Source: Selaginella moellendorffii (taxonomy: Eukaryota > Streptophyta > Lycopodiopsida > Selaginellales > Selaginellaceae). Taken from it: DNA of 64,000 nt. The translations under genes and the position numbers were made by a program. Below the pieces are notes generated by a model. The model made no database searches. It was not told the origin of the DNA and was given only the letters and a program-made list of their open reading frames with translations. Below, in pieces: positions 10,529-21,439 of the stretch. Location of the stretch: assembly GCF_000143415.4 (NCBI RefSeq), contig NW_003314262.1, positions 5,614,304 through 5,678,303 of the forward strand. The letters run 5' to 3'. Numbering within the stretch: the first letter of the stretch is position 1; each line of letters starts with the position of its first letter.

Positions 10529-12411
10529 GGATCAAAGCGCGAGAGGAGAAGGAGAGAAAAAGATCTGTCCTGGACGGAAATATTTCGGCGGTGGAGTGGA
10601 TCGCGATCTCAGCTTAGAATCCCAGCGACGCCTCCTGCTATCCGTGCTCCCTGTTCTTGGCGGTCCTCCAGCTGCGATCCCTGTGGCCGCATTCGTATGC
10701 GTCGCCTTGTCGCATGCTGCTCCCAAACATCCACCGAGCAAGAGTGTGGCGAGGCGATCGATCGACGAAACCACCGGCGCAACCTAGCGCCGCGCTGGAT
10801 CGATGGAGGAATGCGACCGCGCACGACCGATACCAAATGCTGAGGAGACGCTTGAGCGAACATAAGAACCCTAAGCCTCTTCTCAAACGTGGAGCCTTGA
10901 TCTCCAAGAAAACTAACCTGATAGGCAAAAAGAGAATGGAATGGAGAGAGAGAGAGAGCACTGGTCTTTCCTGCCAGCTCATGGGCCTCCTTTCCACGTC
11001 TCTGCCACGTCACGGGTAAGATACATACTCCGTAGAATTCTACAGCCAGCTGGAAAGCTAATGGTTAGTTGGGTGGTTTCAATAGTTGTTTGATTTGGAA
11101 TTTTCTCATCCTTTTGGCACTATTACGTTAAAATAATCTCTGGAAATATCAGCTATAGAAAATTTTAAGCCATAATTTAATGTTTTTCTGGTTGAAAGAG
11201 AGATGTCAGCTTTGGTGTGCACAATGCAGCTGGAGGCCAACTTATGGACACACACAAAAAAAAGAGTGTAGGTAGATAGATAGGCAGCTCTCTTTGCTTT
11301 GGTGGTTTGGAAAGGTCTTAGCATTGGCTGCCTGCTTTCTAGATTTGCTTTGAGCATTCCTGCAAGAAAAAGAGAAAGAGAAAAGAAAAAATAGAGAAAA
11401 AAGAGATGAGCAAAAGAGTTAATAAAGAAAGGAAGCCAAGAAAGAGACTCAAGAACAGCTCTAGCACTCCAGCCAGCAGCAGCGTTGTTTCTTGTTTGGA
11501 GGTGTATCCAAGTCCTTTGTGGTTTGCTGTCAATCCTGCCTGTAACACAACTGTGAAAGCAGCAGTAGCAGTAGCAGTAGCAGCAGCAGCAGCAGCAGCA
11601 ACAGTGGACTTTGGTTCTCTTTCTCTCCGAGTCCTGTTCTTCCCGCGCCTTGCATAAAAATTCTTACAATATATCTCTTACTAGCAAGAGAGAAAGCAGC
11701 AGTACCTTATTATTCCTGGTGTACAGGAGCTTTGCATTGAATCGGTTGATGCTATCTCTCTCCTTTGTTTTGGCACGGCAGCTTTTCTTACATGCCTATC
11801 TTCTCGTCTCGATTTTTGACTCCGCCTGACACCGATATCCTCCTGCAGTATGTATAACTAATAAGGATCCAATGCTGGATTAGCTCAGCATGGCTAAGCT
11901 AAGACGGTTCCAAAGGCTTGAAACTAATCTGAGGAAAAACAGCCATACCTCTCCACCAGCGCGGGCGATTGTTCGTACGTTTGTGATGCTCCTTGCTTGG
12001 TTGCTCTGGCATTCTTGTCCGCCATGGAGCTCGTATCTCCATCATCTCCATCGCCAACTGCTTGTCGTCACGGCTCCAGCTGCATCACTGCATGTGAGAA
12101 CAAAGGAGAAAAAACAGAAATAAATGAATAAGAAAAACCATGTTAAGAAACATTTAAAAAAATGTCTCGCACCTCACAGGTCTGAGATATCCTGCCGCTG
12201 CCAAAGCCCTTGAAGTCATGTGTTTGCATTTAGACGTTCACGTACAGCTCTAGCAATTTGCCTCGGAGAAGACCCAAGTTCGTTGGCAGCAGCAGCAGAG
12301 CAGGATCCAAAGTTTCTGTCTTCTTTATGTTTTCTTTTCCTCCTTTCTCCTGTCAAACGAACGCGTAAGAGCATTAGATGAAGAGAGACTCATACCTTCT
12401 AAGTCGGAAGA
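10529..12411. other. Intergenic region with promoter of the O-fucosyltransferase-like gene and a CAG microsatellite
   Basis: A non-coding stretch between the ATG at 10528 and the end of the Crinkler-type gene at 12412. It includes a (CAG/CAGTAG)n run at about 11558-11603. On the minus strand 12394-12349 looks like a short 3'-UTR intron of the upstream gene (gtatgagt to tttgacag). Minus-strand frames at about 12310-12214 and 12095-11960 are open but short and unrecognised. They could be UTR exons. Confidence 0.5.
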
Positions 12412-14310
12412 TTATATCTTCACCGAGAGAACAAACTGCTCCAATCGCTGAGCAAAAATCTCCTCCACGGCCACTTGCTTGGTAAACAGAGGGAAGAATC
12501 TCTCTGGTACCACCAGCACGAACCAATATTTCGGCGGTGGAGCTCGGCCTTGCTTCTCACACCAATCGTCCAAAAACTCGATTACTTTGCCAACGTACTT
12601 CCACTTGATCGAGCTCTCCAGCGTCACTGCCACTCGAAAAATCAGTCCAGTGACAGTCCTCCCAGGCGTCAAAAAGGAATCAACGGTCCCCTCTGGCTTC
12701 ATCACAGGCTTCACGTAGTGCTCCCATCCCAGAAAATGTAGAGGAAGTTTATCCTTGTGATGCAACTGACCACGACTCGTGAAGAGCTCAGCATATAAAT
12801 AAGTCTTTCCCGAGCTCTTGTCAAAGTACTGGCAAACGGCTCGCTGTGGTCGTATCGTTTTCCGGAATTCTTTCTTCCCGTCGTCTAAGCTCCGCATGAC
12901 GAACGCACCACCCCGGCCTAGTTCCTCGTGCACTATTCTTTCGAATGGGACTTCTCGTAAACCAGCCAAAGCCGACACTGGAGTGTTGATGAGCTTGATT
13001 CGTTCCGTCAAACTAGTTTCCACGAGACCTGCTAGTATGACGTCTTTGGCGTACGTCGAGGCAGGGACGTACAACTTTGTAGTTGAGCTGTTTTCCTCGA
13101 AAGAATCCGAAGTCTTTCTCGAGTACCTGTTCCGTACTAGCTTTTCCATATCTCGCCTGTTTAAGTAGCTCTCGGGAAACGATTTCCAGTTAACCAGCAC
13201 GGCCGCGTTGTCGACCGAGCTCTTCAAGTCCCCCAAAGTATAAGAACCCGAGTTGTAAAGGCAGCGGGGAACGCCACCAACGTAGAAGAAGCGGAGTTCC
13301 AAGTCGACAACGTCTAGCCCGAGATCCTCGAGGCAGAGCTCGCACTGTTCCAAGCTCCAGTCTTCCATATAGATAACCTTTCCTCCTGACCACCTCGAAA
13401 AATCGAAAGGACCATCTTCTCGATCGAGTGCCACGCACTGGAGCAAAGGACCTGGATGCAGGACGGGCTTGGAAGGACCATCCAGAATGAGCCATACGGT
13501 CGAGTTCACGAACTGTCCAGCCTCGGTGTAGCTTCTAAAAACTCTGGTGCTCGGACAAGTTCCCGAAAAGTTGTACAGAATCCATGTCTGGCAGTCTTTG
13601 CATCGATATACCACGGCCTTCTTCTCCAGAGCTAGAGAGACGAGCCACAGTATCCCAAAAACACTCTTTCCAATGCCTGGCGTTCCTACAAGGTGGATGT
13701 TTTTCACCTTTCCAGTTAAGTTCTTTATTTCCGCTGCGATGTCATGATAGGCCTCGTGCACCCAGAGAGATTTGTATTCCATGCTGTCCGCAAGAAATGG
13801 AATTCTGCCGGGAAAGTGGATGACATTACGGGGCTTGAATATGTTCTCGTCCGGGGACATCGACTTTACCATTTCAAAGACTTCGTTTGCAAAGGCTTGA
13901 TACTGTGAGCCACCTGAAAGAAGAACAAAAGCACGGTAAAAAACGTTTCTTCTGAAAAGTATTGAAATTTACCATAAGATAATCCATTATCAGCAACAAC
14001 TGAATACATAGAAAAGATGTGAGAAGAAAGACAACTAAGAATTTCGAAACTGCATACCTGGACAGCCTCGAGCTTCAAGAGCCGTTGCTTCGGACTTTCC
14101 ATCACCAAAACCCCACTCTCGGACCTCCTCAATATCATCCAGACCCTTGCCTTCTCCGTCCACCTGAAGAACATCTGTACCAACACACAGAGTCGAAACA
14201 TCCAGCTTCCAGAAACTAGCAATCTTCTGCACATCCAGCTTCCTTCCTGGAGCAAGAGCAAAGCGTTGCACTGTGCCAGAGTACCGGACCCAAATTCTTT
14301 CCTTCATCAT
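12412..14310 (-). CDS. Crinkler/RHS-type P-loop NTPase-like protein
   Basis: Exons 14310-14058, a 27-base microexon 13999-13973, and 13913-12412 give 593 residues (584 if the microexon is skipped; both are in frame). The two introns are 58 and 59 bases, the size usual in this window, which favours the microexon. Residues 1 to about 85 resemble the small beta-grasp header of Crinkler-family proteins (inference). A Walker A motif G-T-P-G-I-G-K-S lies at about 170-177, followed by W-L-I-L-D-G-P as a likely Walker B. The rest lacks a kinase or NB-ARC motif and fits the P-loop and C-terminal region of Crinkler/RHS-like proteins. Such proteins are known as oomycete and chytrid effectors and also occur in some plants. 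The role here is unknown. Confidence 0.6.
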
Positions 14311-14664
14311 CGCGTCACGCCTCCGAGACAGTGAAGGATTAAAGAGAGGTTCTCCTTCCCCTTCTTCTGCGCAACTTTATTCTCCACTTTAACGGATACG
14401 GCTTCGTCATCGAGCACAAAACATACAGAGACAGAATCAACAGTGCTCAGAAAAAAAAAACATTAGGTAGTACCAGAAACATACTTCAAATTGATCCACA
14501 TTACCTTATATATACAAATCGTAACTAGAGGAGGCCGCATTCTTACACTACTGTCTCCAAAATTCTCGAGCCTCACAGTGTTATTCTTATAGAGTTTCAT
14601 CCTGAGGCTCTGTCCAAAACGCTGGTTAGCTCTAGCAAAACAGGCCGTCGGCTTGAACCTTTTA
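14311..14664. other. Intergenic spacer between receptor and Crinkler-type genes
   Basis: 354 bases between the receptor stop codon (14665) and the next ATG (14310), both genes on the minus strand. It must hold the 3' UTR of one and the promoter of the other. No motif was recognised. Confidence 0.6.
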
Positions 14665-17603
14665 TCAGTAGTCTGAAGGCGGGTCGTGCATGCTTCTTTG
14701 AGAACCACCAAGCTCATCGCCCGAGCTCCGCTTGCTGAGGCTGGCCCGTTGCATCAACCGGACTAGAGACTGGACAACCTCGGACATTGGAGGCCTAAAC
14801 TCGGGCTCAGGCTGCATAGAAAGTAACAGAATGTCGACCGAGTGAATCAGCAAACACTTATTTACCTGAACACACGACGAGATAACGTCTGCGAAGCGAG
14901 ACAAAGACTTGGCTGGATAGATGCCTTTCAACGCAGGGTCCACCATTTTAGACAGCGCATCAATATCGTGGAGTTGAGGTGTGGCCCATCTCACCAGCGA
15001 CTGCTCCGAGCGTGCTCTTGAACTGAATAGAACACCTCTTTAGCTAATGGAACATATAACCTTGAAAACTAGGAAACCTTACCTGTCCAGAGGCTTACGC
15101 CCTGTCAGTAGCTCCAGCATCACCACTCCAAAACTGTACACATCGCTTTTAACGGTATAAACACCAGACATTGCAAACTCAGGAGCACTGTAGCCAAAGG
15201 AACCCAGCATTTGTGCCGCAACCTGCCAGTTTTTTCCTATCAGCAAAGGAATAAAAGAGAATTCAAAAGCGCTAGTTCTTCAGACCTGTCGATCGGACGA
15301 CGTGGAACTCAAAGCTGCAAGCCCACAGTCAGTTAAATGTGGACTCATATCATCGTCGAGTAGAATGTTGGCGGACTTAAAATTGCGATGTACAACCGCT
15401 GGCGAACATACCTCGTGCAAATACCTGTCAGCATAGTTGTAATTAGCCAAGTTCTTATGAAATAGATATCAGCACTTACTCAAGTGCTCGCGCAGCTCCT
15501 AACGCAATTTTGACTCGTTGATTCCATGATAGCCGTTTACTCGTCTCATCAAGAACGTGCAACATCTCATGAAGTGTTCCTCTGTTGAAATACTCATACA
15601 CGAGCAGCCGTTGTCCATGCTCTGCACAGTATCCGACAAGCTCTGTAACATTTGTGTGCCGCAGACGAGCAATGGTAGAAACAAATGCAAGAAACTCTTC
15701 ATTTGTTTGTACCGTGGATCCTGATGCGTCGAGCTTCTTGACAGCTAACGGCTGCACCATCGGATTTGTCAGTCTGGTGCCAATTACGCATTGTGCTTAC
15801 CGTGCCATTTTGAAGCTCTGCACGATAGACTCTTCCCAAAGAACCTTCACCCAAAAGATTTTCTTGCGCAAAGCTGTTCGTGGCAGCCTGAAGATCGGCG
15901 ACGGAGTAAGAAGTTGCAGCAACCGACGCCTTCGAATTTTTGTGTTTTATAGGACTACGCTCAGCAGCTGGAGTCTTTAGCGGTGGTGGCTTTAAGACTT
16001 TTTCGGGAGGAGAAAGTCTTGTTTTCTGTTCCATTTTAAGCTCTTTCACTGATTTTGCAAGAAGACCGTTAGCTAGAATGCACAACTCAATAGAAGAGCA
16101 TACCTTTAGCAGGAGCATTATGAGGAGTTAGCCATGAGCTCTCCATTTTCTTTTCCAGGTCCGGTTTTCCTTTTCTCTTACGCATGTAGCATACAGCGAC
16201 AAGGCCAGCGATAACAGCAGCCAATACCAATGCAACAATTATACCAGCCATTGTTCCTTGTGACAAACCGCCACTTTCAGCGTCTTTAGACTGCCTTGGT
16301 GAAGACTTGGCCCCAGGACTTTTTCCTCCAGCTTGTGCTCGTGGTGGAGGTGGAGGAGGCGTGAAAGGAGGTGGAGGGGGAGCCGGCGAAGTACTAAAAT
16401 TGTTCCCACCGTCCCTGTAAAAGCAACGTTAGTATTTAGTACGTGTGAGGTTCCCTTCTTACCTTAAGTTGGGAATAGATCGAAGTGAGCTTGGAACCCA
16501 TCCATTAAACTGATTATTTTCAACGTTTCTGAAAAAGAAAGCTTACGATAGAAAAAAAAAAAAAAACAATTAGATATCTTACAAGTCAGCAAGAGGCAAA
16601 TCAGACAGTACGTTAATATCCCCGCTGAGTTTATTGTTCTGGACGTGCCTGTGTAAAAGCTGAGTTTCAAGGATGATATTTGGGGAAGAAAGGCTTACAT
16701 AACGGATATGCTAATCAAACCCGCAAATGAGGAAGGAAGCGAGCCAGTAAGTTGATTAAAGGACACGTCTCTGAAAATTTCGAAAACAGTCAAGTGTCAT
16801 ACTTCCGAGTGCGTTTACATACTTACAGAAGATTCAAGTTGGAGAAGTTTTGAAAGACATCAGGAATTGTACCAATTAACTGGTTATGGCTCACGTCTCT
16901 ACACAAAAGTGCCACGATTAAAGTGATGTTTGGTGTCAGAAGAAAACTTACATTTTCGTTAGAGACCACAAATCTTTCAGAGAGTATGGAAGACCAGTCA
17001 ACTGGTTATTAGACAAGTACCTATCATAGAAAGTTTTAGGAAAATAAACAAGGCAAGGCTAGGAAGAACGTACATCTCTTGTAGTTGTGGCGGAAGCTGG
17101 TACGGGATCGCTTGACTGAGTTGATTGTTGCTCAAATCCCTACAACGAAAAATAAATTTCGTTCCCGAAAACAATCGATGAAACATACAGTATCTTGAGG
17201 TTCCGGAGCTGATCCAACGCGTATCCCAAGGACCCTCCCAAATTCTGACCGGGAAGCTTACTGAAGAACACATAAATTATAGCGCATCAAATCATCTTGC
17301 GATCTAAGTTTAGAACGTACATTGAGGTAACCCGAGGACCCGTACATAGCACTCCTTGCCATGATTCGCCGCATGGATCACCACCGGGCCCAGAGTTCCA
17401 CCCAGATAGCCGCGGAGAATTCCAGCTTCCATAGAGGATCTTAAGCCCATTAACTGCGAAAACAATGTGTCAATGCTTTCCTCATATCCCAAGACTGGCA
17501 TATTTGCACAACACGACTTACCATCGCCAATCTCTGTGATCGCACGAACTGTCCAGGCCACTTGCATGAGGAGCGCCAGACGAAAGAGAGCAGACCGAGC
17601 CAT
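14665..17603 (-). CDS. STRUBBELIG-receptor-family leucine-rich repeat receptor-like kinase
   Basis: Sixteen exons join in frame: 17603-17522, 17453-17321, 17260-17189, 17139-17074, 17020-16952, 16898-16827, 16770-16699, 16648-16583, 16528-16463, 16414-16104, 16048-15801, 15751-15480, 15424-15286, 15222-15083, 15022-14866 and 14811-14665 (703 residues). Order: signal peptide (about 1-22), N-terminal SUB-type region with [14 protein letters not shown], six LRRs each on its own 66-72-base exon, a proline-rich stretch ([13 protein letters not shown]), one transmembrane helix (about 288-310), a basic stop-transfer, and a kinase domain. The P-loop G-E-G-S-L-G-R-V and lysine (A-V-K-K) are present, but HRD is H-R-N and DFG is D-C-G. 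It is probably an atypical kinase, as in this family. Plant relatives act in tissue morphogenesis. Confidence 0.93.
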
Positions 17604-18641
17604 CGTGGTGTCTGCCAAGGCAAAAAGAAGAGATCAATCACACCGATTCGCTCAAGAGAAATCCGAACTGACTGAGCCGGATGCAGCTAGAGGAGAAATT
17701 TCGAGAGAAATGGAAGGCGCCGGATCTAAATGCCTAAGCCACGCAACAGCATTGCGAGGAATCGGCGCTCTAGAGATTCACCTGGTAGCGGCGCCTCGCG
17801 ATGACGGGATTTCGATCGCTGTGCGCTTCATTCCACGGCTACCCTGGCCAATCGCCGGGCTCGTCGCGCAGCTCTCGCTACCCTACCGTGCAAGCAAGAA
17901 CTAAATGCCGATGCCCTGGAGCTCTCGCAGGAGCCTCAGCCCCAATCTTAACTAGCTATTAATCTCGAAACTACGAACAAATGGTTGCTTCGTACAGCCA
18001 CCCGGTAGATATGGGCAGGGAGGTCGCAAACACGTTTGGCACTGTTTGTGTGCCAGTCTGGATCCGGACAAACAGACCATTTCTCTAGTGGGCCATGGCC
18101 CATGACACGGAATGTAAGTTAACCGCCTGCTGCAGGTATTCCATCCCGCTGGACCGGCGGCGCTGGTTAAAGAGGTCGTACTGGGAGTCGAGCCGGTGAC
18201 GTGCGAGAGCGATGGCCCTTCTGTGTGTAGTTAGCGGACAAAAAGAAACGCGAACCATGAATTTTTGACACGGGAACAAAAGAGTGTGAGGGAAGAGGGC
18301 CCCCACATTGAGATCACGGGCTTTGATCTTTCTTTCTTCCTTCTTTCTTGTGTGAGGACTTTGGAAGTGGGCGAACCATCAAGGCCTCCCTCCAAACAGC
18401 GAGCCATCACTTCACCGAAAGAACACATTTGATAGCTACGACTTGCGGGAAATTAAAAAGAAAGCTGGTGGTCGGTTCCACACAAAAGCAGTGCTCTGGA
18501 AGCGATTGCTAGATTCTTGTTTCGCGCTAGGGGGAGTACTGCAGCAATGAAGAGCGGTAAGAGTTAGTAGGTCCAAATCGCATCGGTTAGCTTGGAGTTT
18601 TCATACGATGGATCTAAATGCGGCAGCTGGAACTTCCCTCA
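17604..18641. other. Intergenic region upstream of the receptor gene
   Basis: Promoter and 5' UTR of the receptor gene and distal 3' flank of the next gene. Open frames here are short and give low-complexity translations. No further gene was recognised. Confidence 0.5.
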
Positions 18642-18833
18642 ACTCAAGCTCCGGGAGATAATGAGATTGATCTAGATGAGCTACCGTAAGTTGCCTGAGC
18701 TAACGTAACTACTAAAAGAAAGAAGTAGCGTACCAGGACTCAAGCTCCATGAGGTAATGAGATTGATCTAGATGAGCTACCGTAAGTTGCCTGAGCTAAC
18801 GCAACTACTAAAAGGATGGAATAGCGTACCAGG
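18642..18833. repeat. Two tandem copies of a 96-bp unit
   Basis: actcaagctcc...gagataatgagattgatctagatgagctaccgtaagttgcctgagctaacg repeats at 18642 and 18738 with about 90% identity. It lies just beyond the stop of the 18862-21439 gene, so it is probably in its 3' UTR or flank. Confidence 0.85.
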
Positions 18834-18861
18834 AGCCACGATGACCGCTGAGTTCTTTTTC

Positions 18862-21439
18862 TTAAGTGGAAATCTCCTCCTGGCCAGCCTCGAAGGCGCC
18901 CCAGATCTCGGCAATCTCGTCAGCTGAGAGGGACAAGGCGTCTGTCTCAGGCACCTTTGGAGCTGTAGGCATAACGGGTGTGGCTGGCAGGGACTTGAGT
19001 CCAGCAGACTTAACTTGAAACTCGAAGCCAGGCGATGGATGATCATCCTCCAGCCAGGCATCTCTGTTGAGGTCCAGGTCCTTGAAGTCGCGTCTTTTGC
19101 CAGGAGTCCTCTCTTTGTCCTCTTCAATAATGACGCTCTCCGCTGCTGCTTTTTCGTGATCGTCATTCTCAAAGCCAAACGATGAACACCTCTGAACCGG
19201 AGCTGCAGCGTTTTTGGAACTTCCCCTGTCCTGCGATAGAAAAAGCTGTGGAGTTAAAAGAAAAGGAAGAAAACAAATAGTGGAGGTGTCATACACGGTG
19301 CAACTTTACCTCATTCGAAGAATGCGTGCACCGGTCACAGTTTTGTTCTTGTGAAGCTGTCAAATCCACAGCAACCTTATTCGAAGATGTGTCCAGATGG
19401 AATGATGACGTTGATTCTTCTCTCTGCTGTGTCCTTGAAATGTGAAACCGAGGAACCTTACCAAATAGCTCATCCGGGTTCTTCATTATGTGAAAGGAGA
19501 ACTCCGAGTGCTTGGACGAACCTATCCTCGCTTCGACGGAAAGACCATTGCATGTTGAGCTTATTGACTGTCGTGGAGTGGCCGGGACGGAAGTGGAGCC
19601 TGTTCTCGTAGGGGAGTCAAGTGCCACGCTCAGATCCAGCTTGATACCATCCCTGTTTGACCTCTTGCTCTTGTCGGCTGCCATTCCCAACTTGAGCTCG
19701 AGATCTACATCCTGCTTAACTTCGTCGTCCTCCTCACCGCTGGACTGATCCAGCTCAATCATCAGAGCTAGCTTCAACGCCATCTTTTTAAGTTTCTTCG
19801 GAGTTCTTTCGAGCAGCTCCAAGAGTTCTGGATCAGGCGAGCAACTTCCAGCGTCCTGTCCCTCCTGCTCATGCAGAACCTGCTTGTCCTCCACGTTCGT
19901 ATCGGTGCTTGCAATATCTACGTGCTTATCTTTGGTGTGTTCGTCCGTCGCCCCAAGGAACTTGTCTTCTAAAGCTCCTGGGACCGACAGCCGGAAGTTG
20001 AGGTTCTCCTGCGCAGCTGTAAACCTCTTTGGTGATCTAAGCCGTTTTGATCCCGAACGAGGTTCTTTGCTGAGGCAGGATGGATTTACTCCGGCTGAGT
20101 CTTCGGTCGTGACTGAAGAGCTCGACTGAATGTCGAGATGGATCGCATCACTGAAAACCGAAAACTTTTCCGATTTTAAGACGCTGTTCGTCGACACAGG
20201 AACAAGCTTCATGGCTGGCGCTGTTGGATGGTGAAAGTTACCAGATGTAAAAGTCTTGACTGGTGAGGAATGCCTGCGACAGTGTTGAGGCTTCAAACTG
20301 TTTAACGGTAGTTCCCGCAGAGCTGACCTTCCTTGAGCTTTGGCCTGTACTACCGAAGGGTTAGACATTCACTGACATTTGATAATTCACTTTGTTCATC
20401 TTACCGTAACATCTTTCGGCACTTGAGGAGGCTTTGCAGTCTCAGTCCTTGCACCCGGCAGGGATTTTTGAAACCGTGCTGCCGAAGCATTCAAGACAAA
20501 GTTACTGCTCCCGGTCCTTTTGTTAGGAGAACCTTTCCGAGGCGATCTTCGCCCCGGAGACTTCCTGCTGGGGGACCGTCGGCGCTGACGATTCGTAACA
20601 GCGGCTAGTTCCTCGCTGCTTAAAGATGAATGCGACGATGTACACCGTCCCCTTGACTTATCTGGAGAGACAGCGCGAAAGACCAGAGTCTGGTAGCACG
20701 GTAAACCAAGTCCTCTGGTCAGTGGAGCAGCTTCGGCCAAAGATTTCGTGGCAGCGGCTTCAACCTTCTCACCAGAGATCTCGGTTGCTTGCTGAGTCTC
20801 TTCGTCGTCCTTTCTGTCTGCAGCGTGACCGTCGTTAAACTTGAAGTTGGCAACCTTCAAACAAGCGATGGTAGCCAAGTGATCCGGACTCGGCCTTACG
20901 GAGTCCCCCGCCAAATCTCGCTTGCCTTCCTTTTGACTGGAGCACCGAGAGAGTGCCGCCTCTTTCGCGCTAGAAGATCTTGTAAGGCTGCCTTCTTTAG
21001 CACTTGAAGATCTGCTCAGCGAGAGAACCCCGCTCTTATCGGCTTCCATGAACTTCAGCAAAGTTCGTTTAGGCTGTTCTCCCCCTTGTAAATCGTGGAT
21101 GCCACTAGTGATGGCCTTCGCTCCTAGCAAATCCCGGCACCTTGTTCTCGATGGAGACAAAGGGTGTCGCCTAAGCTGCAGCGGGGGGACCTTGGAACCT
21201 CTGAGAAGCTTAGAAATACTTGAAAAACCTCTCTTCGTCTGCCCCGGGCTCTCACACTCGGTGTAAACCGGATTCATGAATGCTCTAGCTTGGTGTTTTC
21301 GAAAACCATCTTCGTCTTCCGTGTAAGACGCCCGCCTCACTGGGAAGAACACATTACCGTGTTTGTCCCAGCGACACTTCTCGGACTTTTCGGAGCCAGG
21401 GGTTGAGCGAGCGCTCGACTTACTCACACACAGACCCAT
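18862..21439 (-). CDS. Unrecognised basic, serine-rich protein with predicted N-myristoylation/palmitoylation site
   Basis: Three exons, 21439-20405, 20344-19310 and 19230-18862, join in phase 0 through introns of 60 and 79 bases to give 812 residues. The start M-G-L-C-V-S-K-S-S has glycine 2 for myristoylation and cysteine 4 for palmitoylation, which argues for membrane anchoring and for this ATG. A 5'-UTR acceptor (tttcacgcag) lies 13 bases upstream. The chain is mostly disordered-looking. It has imperfect repeats S-L-S-R-S-S-S-A-K-E-G near 170-200, a basic R-S-P-S-R-K-S-P-G-R-R-S-P-R-K block near 300-320, an acidic middle, and a C-terminal S-L-S-A-D-E-I-A-E-I-W-G-A-F-E. No known domain was recognised. 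Plant proteins of this design are often plasma-membrane or cytoskeleton associated, but that is only an analogy. Confidence 0.7.

Noticed and set aside
11406-11657. 83-residue frame with alanine/valine run
   Set aside because: Produced by the CAG/CAGTAG microsatellite. No conserved sequence around it.
11872-11930. tRNA-like sequence (ttagctcagcatgg, then ggttccaaaggc)
   Set aside because: The A-box-like and B-box-like parts are too close together, and no acceptor or anticodon stem can be formed.
11960-12310. Short open minus-strand stretches that could be extra exons after the Crinkler-type gene
   Set aside because: The main frame ends with a clear stop at 12412, and no conserved domain or consistent exon chain was found. 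At most UTR exons.
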